NCBI GenBank assembly: GCA_964580585.1
Contig: CAZOKZ010000091.1
Span: 1-14,479 of the forward strand
Length of the DNA: 14,479 bases
DNA from: CAZOKZ01 sp964580585
GTDB lineage: Bacteria; Sumerlaeota; Sumerlaeia; SLMS01; JAHLLQ01
Reading direction: 5' to 3'
Part shown: positions 8,735-14,479 of the stretch, piece by piece
Layout of the letters: each line of letters begins with the position of its first letter
Numbering within the stretch: position 1 is the first letter of the stretch
Made by a program: the position numbers and the translations under genes
The notes under the pieces: model-generated
Told to the model about the DNA's origin: nothing
Databases searched by the model: none
The model's input: only the letters and a program-made list of their open reading frames with translations

Positions 8735-8753
8735 GTCCGGGGTTACCCCGGAC
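8735..8753 (+). repeat. Perfect GC-rich hairpin in the predicted msr
   Basis: GTCCGGGG and CCCCGGAC form an 8-bp perfect stem with a TTA loop. The flanks GATC (8731-8734) and GGTC (8755-8758) add four more pairs across a single bulged T8754. It is not followed by a T-run, so it is not an ordinary terminator. An alternative stem GGACT (8750-8754) with AGTCC (8761-8765) competes with its 3' side. Confidence 0.7.
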
Positions 8754-8781
8754 TGGTCAAAGTCCTGCATTATCAAGATCG

Positions 8782-8820
8782 CGTCGATTAGCTCGAAAGC
8801 GAGTTTCGACCCAATCGACG
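8782..8820 (+). repeat. Long bulged hairpin, predicted msd stem
   Basis: Bases 8782-8795 pair continuously with 8800-8805 and 8813-8820 around an AAAG loop: six pairs next to the loop (AGCTCG with CGAGTT, one G-T), then a 7-nt bulge TCGACCC on the 3' side, then eight perfect pairs CGTCGATT/AATCGACG. TCGCG (8779-8783) and CGCGA (8823-8827) can prolong the stem at the cost of two of these pairs. A long stem just before a2 is where msd lies in known retrons. Confidence 0.65.
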
Positions 8821-8833
8821 ACCGCGAGCGTTG

Positions 8834-8851
8834 CAGGGCGGATTGCTGTCA
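8834..8851 (+). repeat. Retron a2 arm of the long inverted repeat
   Basis: CAGGGCGGATTGCTGTCA is the partner of a1 at 8638-8655. It ends 51 nt before the preferred ATG of the RT and 12 nt before an alternative ATG (8864). In-frame TTG 8831 lies just ahead of it, so starting there would translate this repeat, which argues against that start. Confidence 0.8.
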
Positions 8852-8902
8852 AATTTTTTCATCATGATTAAATTCCTGATCACGACGTTATTAGGCTATA
8901 TC

Positions 8903-10153
8903 ATGTTGGAGTTTCTTAAACGTCTATTTCAGCAGAAACCCGCGACCGCGCCCGTTTCAAGCGCGCCGCGTTCCGCCTTGGCACCTCCGGTACCCGCACC
9001 GCCCACCATCCCCAATCAGTCGCGCCAGGGAAGATGGAAGGAATGGCACGGGGGCAAGGGAGCCATGAATCTGGTTTACCGGGAGAAGGAATTCTTTCGT
9101 TCGGATCAATTCAATCGTTTGCGTCAGTTTGGTTTACCAGCGATTGAAACGCCCGACGAGTTGTGGCAGTTCTTGCAACTCCGCGATTTCAGCGAATTGG
9201 TGAAGCTGGCCGATCCCAGCGCCGTCAGCAAATACCGCCAACGAAGTTACCAAAAGACCGAATCACTGGGAAATTATATCTTTCGCGAAATCCCCAAACG
9301 ATGCGGAGGCGTTCGCGTGATTAGCGCGCCGAAAAAACGCCTCAAAGCCGCTCAACGAAAAATTCTGCACGAAATACTCGATAAAGTTCCCATTCATCCG
9401 GCAGCCACGGCATTTCGCGCCCGATACGATATAACAAATCATGTGACTCCTCATGTGAGCAGGAAAATTGTTGTCGCCATGGATTTGCGGGACTTCTTTC
9501 CGACAATTAGCAAAGCACGTGTTGCGGCATTTTTTTGTTGGTTGGGTTATCCGCCCAAGGTGGCGCATATCTTGAGTCTGCTCTGTACCGTGAACAATTT
9601 CCCCAACCGTTGCAGCCGTCGCCGCGTGCTGCCCCAAGGCGCGCCTACCTCACCCGCACTGGCCAATGCGATTGTCTATCGGCTCGATTGCCGGATGGCG
9701 GGTCTGGCGAAGAAATTCGGTGCTTCTTATACCCGTTACGCGGACGACCTGGCGTTTTCGGGCGATGAGGAATTCAAACGGGGTCTGAGCCGTTGGGTAC
9801 CGCTGATGCGGAAAATTATCAGCGAGGAAGGCTTTCGGGTAAATCAGGCAAAAACGCGGTTCATGCGTCGAGGCCAGCGCCAACGTCTGACGGGCTTGAA
9901 CGTTAACCATCATCCCAGCGTGGGACGGGAAGAAATCGACCGGCTCAAAGCGATTTTGCACAACGCGCGTCGGGCGGGGTCGCTCGAAAGCCAGAATCGC
10001 GAAAAAGTTCCGCATTTTGCCGACTATCTGAGTGGTCGTATTACCTGGATCGCGCGCTTTCATCCCGATCGCGGTTCCCGGTTGCGGGCTCAACTTGAGG
10101 CTCTTACTTCCACTGGCAGCCTGAACGTGCCTCTAATGCCTCCGCCTGAGTAG
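8903..10153 (+). CDS. Retron-type reverse transcriptase
   Basis: RNA-directed DNA polymerase that should copy the msd part of the upstream RNA into branched single-stranded DNA. From ATG 8903 it has 416 residues. An N-terminal region of about 130 residues starts MLEFLKRLF with a Pro/Ala-rich linker. Then come EIPKRCGGVRVISAPKKRLK (RT0/RT1), DITNHVTPHVSRK (a degenerate form of the retron NAxxH region), the first catalytic Asp in MDLRDFFPTI (D194), LPQGAPTSPALAN (from 243), YTRYADDLAFSG with YADD at 279-282, and LTGLNVN (329-335), matching the retron VTG motif. The C-terminal thumb ends YLSGRITWIARFHPDRG. ATG 8903 has AGG 7 nt upstream. ATG 8864, without a visible ribosome site, would add 13 residues that make a hydrophobic N-terminus; TTG 8831 would translate a2. 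All catalytic residues are present. A group II intron RT is unlikely, as no maturase or endonuclease domain is present. Confidence 0.93.
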   Translation: MLEFLKRLFQQKPATAPVSSAPRSALAPPVPAPPTIPNQSRQGRWKEWHGGKGAMNLVYREKEFFRSDQFNRLRQFGLPAIETPDELWQFLQLRDFSELVKLADPSAVSKYRQRSYQKTESLGNYIFREIPKRCGGVRVISAPKKRLKAAQRKILHEILDKVPIHPAATAFRARYDITNHVTPHVSRKIVVAMDLRDFFPTISKARVAAFFCWLGYPPKVAHILSLLCTVNNFPNRCSRRRVLPQGAPTSPALANAIVYRLDCRMAGLAKKFGASYTRYADDLAFSGDEEFKRGLSRWVPLMRKIISEEGFRVNQAKTRFMRRGQRQRLTGLNVNHHPSVGREEIDRLKAILHNARRAGSLESQNREKVPHFADYLSGRITWIARFHPDRGSRLRAQLEALTSTGSLNVPLMPPPE

Positions 10154-10162
10154 CCTCTGGAC

Positions 10163-10185
10163 AAATTCATTCTGTTGATGAATTT
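10163..10185 (+). terminator. Possible AT-rich hairpin terminator after the RT gene
   Basis: AAATTCAT (10163-10170) and ATGAATTT (10178-10185) form a perfect 8-bp stem with a 7-nt loop, 10 bp after the RT stop. The stem is AT-rich and lacks a proper T-run, so termination would be weak; an RNA-stability role or chance are alternatives. Confidence 0.35.
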
Positions 10186-10277
10186 TCCCTCGCGGATTTG
10201 AGGTTCGCTTGACCTCGCCGGTCGAGATCGCTCAAATGCGGGCTCACAAACGATCAAAACAAGGGATGGACTTTTTC

Positions 10278-11396
10278 ATGGGGCGGACTTTCATTCGGGA
10301 ATTTACGTTGATTCAGAAATCAACATCGTTGGTTTGGAGCGCATTGCTGACGCTGGCGTTTTTGTTCGCCGCTTTTTCATCAGCACTTGCCGATCTCGTG
10401 ATTACACAGGACGGGCTGAAGTATTCGGGTGTGATGGTCGAGTCCTATCACGTGCATCCGGGTGGCGCAGTGTTCACGATTCGGACAATTGTTCCCGGTG
10501 CCTTTGAATCGGAAGCCTACCCGGTCGAAATCAGTCAGATTGCCTCGATTGAATTCCGCTCCAACGAAGATTTCGGCGAGAAAACCCCGGGACGTTCGGC
10601 GACAGTCGTGATGCTGAATGGTCAAGCGCTCGAAGGCACCACGGTTGAAGGTTTTAAAGCCGACAACGGAAGTTTTACTTTTTACATGCGCGAACCGGGA
10701 GTTCCGCCGGGCGGTGTTGTTCATCCAATCAGCGTCGGCCAACTCTTCGACATTGTGTTTAAACCCGAACCCATCAATGCCGCTTATGTTCAAATGCCCA
10801 AGGGTACACAACCGGCGCCACAGGCACCTCCGAACAATCAGCCCTCGCCCATCTCGCAATTACCCACTCCGGCCGATGACGAAGGCGAATGGGATTACGA
10901 TAGTTCCTTGGCTGACGAAGCGATGGGGTTTGGTGATTTTGAAACCGACGAAGATTATGAATATGGTTATGCGTTCGATGACGATAGCAGCAGTTTTCCG
11001 TCGTCTGGCAGCCGAGCGGGTAGAATTTTAATTCCCTTTGTGGGAATCGGCGTCGGTATCTTGTCGTTTTTGCTTTATCTGGTCGTGACAACAGTCACGG
11101 GTGGAGTTTACCTGTTCCTGGCCTCGCGCGTGGAAAACGTAAACGACTTTCCGTTGTGGAAATCGTTTATTACTGCTGCGGCATTGGCTGTTTTTCCCAT
11201 GTTGTTTTTTTTACTGTGTGCGAGATTTGTTCCATGGGGAATGGGGTGTGGCCCGGGACTCGTGGTGATGTATTTTACCGCGCGCGCAATCGTGATGGGA
11301 GCGATGGAGATCCTGGAGGAAAAAGCCAACTCGGTGCTTTTTACTTTTATCCTGATCCAGGTTGGCGTGTTGTTCGGCTTCTCGTATTTCCTCTGA
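10278..11396 (+). CDS. Exported/membrane protein with two beta-type repeats and C-terminal membrane segments
   Basis: Not recognised as a named family. From ATG 10278 it has 372 residues. A signal peptide ends near SALA-D (residue 38). Two similar units follow: ITQDGLKYSG...YPVEISQIASIEF (42-93) and VMLNGQALEG...HPISVGQLFDIVF (111-161), a short DG-x-G...I-xx-I-x-F pattern typical of small beta-barrel repeats. Next come a Pro-rich stretch (170-200), a strongly acidic linker (201-237, many Asp/Glu/Tyr), and about four hydrophobic segments (250-282, 296-318, 323-344, 352-372) with few charges between. The repeats would sit outside the inner membrane. In-frame starts at TTG 10209, ATG 10236 and ATG 10266 exist; 10278 gives the most normal signal peptide. 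It lies 124 bp after the RT and could be an unrelated host gene or, less likely, a membrane partner of the retron. Confidence 0.6.
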   Translation: MGRTFIREFTLIQKSTSLVWSALLTLAFLFAAFSSALADLVITQDGLKYSGVMVESYHVHPGGAVFTIRTIVPGAFESEAYPVEISQIASIEFRSNEDFGEKTPGRSATVVMLNGQALEGTTVEGFKADNGSFTFYMREPGVPPGGVVHPISVGQLFDIVFKPEPINAAYVQMPKGTQPAPQAPPNNQPSPISQLPTPADDEGEWDYDSSLADEAMGFGDFETDEDYEYGYAFDDDSSSFPSSGSRAGRILIPFVGIGVGILSFLLYLVVTTVTGGVYLFLASRVENVNDFPLWKSFITAAALAVFPMLFFLLCARFVPWGMGCGPGLVVMYFTARAIVMGAMEILEEKANSVLFTFILIQVGVLFGFSYFL

Positions 11397-12251
11397 TCAC
11401 AAATCGATCCGCATGGAAAAATCCAATGCTTTGGCAGAATGCGTTAAGGCTCCAACGCTGACGCGCGCGACACCGAGTTCGGCTAACTCCCCAATCGTTT
11501 CTAACGTGACGCCACCGGTAATTTCCACGGGAATACGGCCATCGATTCGATTGATTGCTTCACGCAACATTTCACGCGTCATGTTATCGAGCATCAGCAG
11601 ATCGACCTTTGCATCGAGTGCCGCTTGAACTTCGGCCAGCGTGCGGGCCTCGGCGGCTACCTGGAGTCGGGGACGGAGCGAGGCGACACGGCGAAGCGCC
11701 TCTTCAATTCCACCTGCGCCGTCGGCGTGTGTGTCCTTGAGCATCACCATGTCATACAAACCCATGCGGTGATTTGTCCCGCCGCCGCTCTTTACAGCGT
11801 ATTTTTCCAGGTCTCGCCACAGCGGTGTGGTCTTGCGTGTGTCGCATACGGAAATGCGTCCGCGTGCGGCTTCCACAAACCGGGCTGTAAGGCTGGCGAT
11901 ACCGCTCAGACGCTGGAGAAAATTCAATGCGGTGCGTTCGGCAGCGAGTAATTTCGCCGTCGGACCTTCGAATTTGAAAGCCAAATCCCCGGACGAGACG
12001 CGCTCGCCGTCAGCGATCAATTGCTCAATCTGAATCGTCGAATCTATTTCCGCGAATACTCTCGCCACCACAGGGCCGCCCGACAGCACTCCGGTTTCCT
12101 TGGCTATAATGCGAGCGCACGTTCGATGATCCGCAGGAAAAACGGCTTCCGACGTCACGTCGCCTGCCTCCTGCAGATCCTCACGGAGCGCCATGCGGAT
12201 GCGTTCGGGGAGATCGTCGAAAAATGGGGACGGCGATGCTGGAGCGGTCAT
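11397..12251 (-). CDS. nadC: NadC, nicotinate-nucleotide pyrophosphorylase (carboxylating)
   Basis: Quinolinate phosphoribosyltransferase: quinolinate + PRPP gives nicotinate mononucleotide, CO2 and pyrophosphate, in de novo NAD synthesis. Its 284 residues match the family length. Visible: REDLQEAGDVTSEA near the N-terminus; ERTALNFLQRLSGIA (105-119); DTRKTTP (137-143); KYAVKSGGGTNHR (150-162); KDTH (172-175), where most homologues have KDNH; the metal/substrate segment LMLDNM (219-224); and EITGGV (243-248). ATG 12251 overlaps the stop of the SGNH-like gene by four bases (ATGA), so it is probably translated by coupling. No nadA or nadB is in the window. Its stop touches the stop of the convergent neighbour. 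Confidence 0.95.
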   Translation of the reverse strand: MTAPASPSPFFDDLPERIRMALREDLQEAGDVTSEAVFPADHRTCARIIAKETGVLSGGPVVARVFAEIDSTIQIEQLIADGERVSSGDLAFKFEGPTAKLLAAERTALNFLQRLSGIASLTARFVEAARGRISVCDTRKTTPLWRDLEKYAVKSGGGTNHRMGLYDMVMLKDTHADGAGGIEEALRRVASLRPRLQVAAEARTLAEVQAALDAKVDLLMLDNMTREMLREAINRIDGRIPVEITGGVTLETIGELAELGVARVSVGALTHSAKALDFSMRIDL

Positions 12252-13387
12252 GGTTGCCTCGATTCGTTCGGTGATTGAGAAGTCGATTCGGGGGACGGAG
12301 TCGTTGGATTCAGGATATCTTCTGCATAAGTTTCCGCCAGCATGTTCGAGAACACGGGCAGGAGGTCGATGCTCAAGTGTACCTTGTCCGGGAAATCCTC
12401 GTCGGTGTATTCAAAGGGCGTTTCGATAATCGGCGTTTCCCATTCCTGTGCCTGACGTTGAAACAATTCGCGATCCACCAAATGCACGTCCGAATGATAA
12501 ATATCGCTCGTAATCGAGTGCATCGGCATCTCGAAAAAGACGATTTTTCCGCCATTTTCCTGCACCAAATGAACAATATCTCCGAGAACCGATTGATCCC
12601 AATCGCGCCAGGGACGGAGCAACTCTTCCTTCTCGTCTTCCATCCATTGGCGCACCATGCGATCGGCATATTGTTCCTGCGCGAACTCGGTCCGCAAACC
12701 GCCGCGTGGGTTGATATCGTAATTGATCATCGAAGCGCGCGAATCGTTTTCGGTCAGCTTCTCCAGCACGCGTTCGGTCCAATTGGTACCTGCTTGCAAA
12801 ACGTCGTTTCGGGTACGCAACCGGTTCGACAGCAGTTCCGAGGGTTTGAACATCACGCGCAACGTCACGTCGAGTTTTCGCTCGAACGGTGCATGCGTAC
12901 AGAATATTTCTGGCAGATCGGCGGGTTCGATATTCGCAATACTGTGCTGTGGAAAGTTGGGATAAATCCATTCGTCGCTGCGCAGTTGGTACTCAGGCAA
13001 ACCAAAGGGGGCTTCGATCAGAAATGTCGTCCCACGATATTGCTCTGGATGATCGCGAAACAAATTTCGCAACCCCAGGTAATGATAGATCAGTCGCCGA
13101 CCGGGCGAGCCCATGTTTTGCACGACAAAGTCCTGTCCCGTCAGCTCACGGAGTCGATGACGGAACGTGTGTTCGTCGAATCCGGCAATCACACGTGAGG
13201 AACCGACCGCCATGATGTCCACGTGCTTTCCTTCGGCGATGGCAGCGGCTTCGTTGTAATCGTAAGACACCCACGGTTCCGGCTCGCGTTGTGCCACGAG
13301 CATCTCTAACACCACAAAGACCACGAGCGGCACGGCAACGTACATAACTGCGTTCAGAACGCGCCAGAATTTTGTGGGCTCGGGCAT
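12248..13387 (-). CDS. SGNH/AlgX-like partner of the MBOAT acyltransferase
   Basis: 379-residue protein with one N-terminal membrane anchor (hydrophobic residues about 11-31) and a large extracytoplasmic domain. The nucleophile block is VGSSR (61-65), the GDSx-like serine motif of SGNH hydrolases, and a possible Asp-His pair is DKVH (334-337), the D-x-x-H of block V. The C-terminal tail is Ser/Pro/Thr-rich. It starts 18 bp after the MBOAT stop; such proteins often work with an MBOAT transporter to place acetyl or other acyl groups on a surface or secreted polysaccharide (compare AlgI with AlgJ/AlgX, and DltB with DltD). The polymer is unknown. ATG 13387 has GGAG 12 nt upstream, a rather long spacing. 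The family call rests on the serine motif, the Asp-His pair and context. Confidence 0.75.
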   Translation of the reverse strand: MPEPTKFWRVLNAVMYVAVPLVVFVVLEMLVAQREPEPWVSYDYNEAAAIAEGKHVDIMAVGSSRVIAGFDEHTFRHRLRELTGQDFVVQNMGSPGRRLIYHYLGLRNLFRDHPEQYRGTTFLIEAPFGLPEYQLRSDEWIYPNFPQHSIANIEPADLPEIFCTHAPFERKLDVTLRVMFKPSELLSNRLRTRNDVLQAGTNWTERVLEKLTENDSRASMINYDINPRGGLRTEFAQEQYADRMVRQWMEDEKEELLRPWRDWDQSVLGDIVHLVQENGGKIVFFEMPMHSITSDIYHSDVHLVDRELFQRQAQEWETPIIETPFEYTDEDFPDKVHLSIDLLPVFSNMLAETYAEDILNPTTPSPESTSQSPNESRQP

Positions 13388-13405
13388 GAGAGGTGAGGTC
13401 TCCGA

Positions 13406-14479
13406 TCAGAATTGGAAATACAGGAAAGGTTGTGTGTTTTGCGGCGAGAAGACAATCAGGCAAATCAAAATCACGGTTACGGCAATGGGACCTAAACCTT
13501 TTTGCCAGCCGGGGCGTTCGGCAGGGTCGTCCACGTTTTGAATCCAAGATTCAAATACCCATAACAACCCGACGAAAAACAAGAGTGTGAAAAGCAACTG
13601 CGATGCCGCGCGGTCGAGATGGAAGTCAAACGCGATCTGTCGCGAGACGTTGAGGATATCGTGGACGCTTGGCAGACGAAACAACAGCCACCCCAGGCAT
13701 GTCAGATGAAACCAGAAGACGGCCTGGACGATGCGTCCGAAGAAATTATCCAGCGGATGAAAATTCCGTTCGACAAAGAACCGTCGATGAATCGCAAGGG
13801 CCACGCCGTGAAAAACACCCCACAGCACAAAGTTCCATGCCGCTCCGTGCCAGAGTCCACCCAATATCATCGTGATGAGCAAGTTACGATATGTTTTGCT
13901 TTTGCCGTGACGATTTCCGCCGAGTGGAATGTAAAGATAATCGCGCAGCCATGTCGAAAGACTGATGTGCCAACGTTGCCAGAAATCTTGTGGATTGCGA
14001 GCAAGGTACGGCAGGCGAAAATTCACCATCAGGTCGATACCAAGAAGTTTCGACAACCCACGTGCAATATCTGAATAGCCGCTGAAATCGCCATAAATCT
14101 GATAAGCGAACGCGTAAATTCCCAGCAGGCACAATAGTCCTCCACGTCCATCCGGTCGGCTGAAGATTTCATCCACCAACATGCCAAGGTTATCCGCCAC
14201 GACAACCTTTTTGAATAGGCCGAAGAGAATCAACCAGGCTCCCTCGCGCAGTTGAACGAAATTCACAAGACGATTGGATTTAAGCTGGGGAATCAGGTGC
14301 GAAGCGCGTTCGATGGGTCCGGCTACCAGTTGGGGGAAGAAACTGACAAACAGAGCAAAGGTGATAAAATCGCGTTCGGCAGGAATGTGACGCCGATAAA
14401 CGTCAATGGAATATGCCATCGTTTGAAAGGTATAGAAAGAAATACCAACCGGCAGAATCAAATCCAGGCGCCAATTGCC
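13406..14479 (-). CDS. MBOAT family O-acyltransferase (AlgI/DltB-like), 5' end outside window
   Basis: Multi-span membrane-bound O-acyltransferase that moves acyl groups across the inner membrane for transfer to a polymer. The frame is open to the window edge, so 358 codons are present; family members have about 460-500 residues, so roughly 100-140 N-terminal residues are missing. The TTG at 14461 is an internal Leu codon (NWRLDLILP), not a start. Conserved segments: LPVGISFYTFQTMAYSIDVY, FFPQLVAGPIERA, IYGDFSGYSDIARG, NFRLPYLARNPQDFWQRWH, WLRDYLYIPLGGNRHG, and GGLWHGAAWNFVLWG, which holds the essential histidine. It ends in hydrophobic helices and FLYFQF. It heads the operon MBOAT - SGNH - nadC as far as the window shows. 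Confidence 0.95.
   Translation of the reverse strand, partial: GNWRLDLILPVGISFYTFQTMAYSIDVYRRHIPAERDFITFALFVSFFPQLVAGPIERASHLIPQLKSNRLVNFVQLREGAWLILFGLFKKVVVADNLGMLVDEIFSRPDGRGGLLCLLGIYAFAYQIYGDFSGYSDIARGLSKLLGIDLMVNFRLPYLARNPQDFWQRWHISLSTWLRDYLYIPLGGNRHGKSKTYRNLLITMILGGLWHGAAWNFVLWGVFHGVALAIHRRFFVERNFHPLDNFFGRIVQAVFWFHLTCLGWLLFRLPSVHDILNVSRQIAFDFHLDRAASQLLFTLLFFVGLLWVFESWIQNVDDPAERPGWQKGLGPIAVTVILICLIVFSPQNTQPFLYFQF

Larger units (their letters stand above)
8638..8851 (+). ncRNA. Candidate retron msr-msd non-coding RNA
   Basis: Retron RNAs are folded templates partly reverse-transcribed by the adjacent RT into multicopy single-stranded DNA joined to a guanosine of the RNA. Here a long inverted repeat (a1 8638-8655, a2 8834-8851) closes a 178-nt interior directly upstream of the RT gene on the same strand. 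The interior holds four hairpins: CGAG-GCAA-CTCG (8677-8688, GNRA loop); TCGCCGTG/CACGGCGA (8686-8693 with 8713-8720, alternative to the first); GTCCGGGG-TTA-CCCCGGAC (8735-8753), extended by GATC/GGTC; and a long hairpin at 8782-8820. The last, closed further by CCTGCA/TGCAGG (8764-8769 with 8832-8837), is my best candidate for msd, which would give a DNA of roughly 70 nt. The branching G cannot be fixed; G8673 in an AGC context or G8656/G8658 next to the duplex are candidates. Structure is from manual pairing only; homology of the RNA was not tested. Confidence 0.75.

Noticed and set aside
8735..8753. GC-rich hairpin as the pilT terminator
   Set aside because: It is 150 bp past the pilT stop, has no T-run after it, and lies inside the larger a1/a2-closed structure.
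8445..8867. 140-codon + strand open frame between pilT and the RT
   Set aside because: It begins inside pilT in another frame, and its translation crosses the inverted-repeat RNA region without any protein motif.
8831..10153. RT as part of a group II intron or diversity-generating retroelement
   Set aside because: No maturase/endonuclease domains, no intron RNA domains V/VI seen, and no template/variable repeat pair noticed. The VTG-like motif and upstream inverted repeat favour a retron.
12275..13198. 307-codon + strand open frame opposite the SGNH-like gene
   Set aside because: No recognisable motif. The - strand frame has a membrane anchor, a GSSR motif and operon context, so this is a shadow.
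13406..14461. MBOAT start at TTG 14461
   Set aside because: The frame stays open to the window edge with plausible protein sequence (NWRLDLILP), and conserved MBOAT sequence begins at once, so the gene start is outside the window.

Overview
The window is a stretch of bacterial chromosome of moderate GC (by eye somewhat above 50%) with dense housekeeping genes. It resembles a Gram-negative bacterium: there is a twitching-motility PilT ATPase, Sec signal peptides and an MBOAT/SGNH surface acylation pair. The phylum cannot be fixed from sequence alone. The small duplicated beta-type repeats in the gene at 10278-11396 recall PVC-group or related candidate phyla, but this is only an impression. 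No phage genes, insertion sequences, tRNAs, rRNAs or CRISPR arrays were seen.

Left part (21-5810, + strand): a tight three-gene run of mfd (transcription-repair coupling factor), an RmlD-like NAD(P)-dependent sugar-nucleotide reductase, and a secreted protein that looks like a UshA/5'-nucleotidase fold that has lost its metal ligands. It ends in a strong bidirectional hairpin terminator (5843-5876). A fatty-acid desaturase with three histidine boxes follows on the - strand (5902-7056).

Middle (7126-10153): after a non-coding stretch comes pilT (7430-8584, + strand), then the most interesting element of the window. The 318 bases between the pilT stop and the proposed start of a reverse transcriptase (8903-10153) carry a near-perfect 18-bp inverted repeat (8638-8655 with 8834-8851, two G-U pairs). 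It encloses about 180 nt packed with hairpins, and a plausible sigma70-type promoter lies just upstream. This is the layout of a retron: a1 - msr - msd - a2 - RT. The RT carries YADD and the retron-typical (V/L)TG motif. No recognised effector gene is linked, as in the chromosomal retrons of myxobacteria.

Right part (10278-14479): a membrane protein with a signal peptide, two repeats, an acidic linker and about four membrane segments (+ strand) meets nadC (- strand) stop to stop. nadC is the last gene of a - strand operon: MBOAT O-acyltransferase (running off the right edge), then an SGNH-like partner, then nadC (ATGA overlap). The MBOAT and SGNH proteins probably acylate a cell-surface polymer, and NadC makes nicotinate mononucleotide for NAD.
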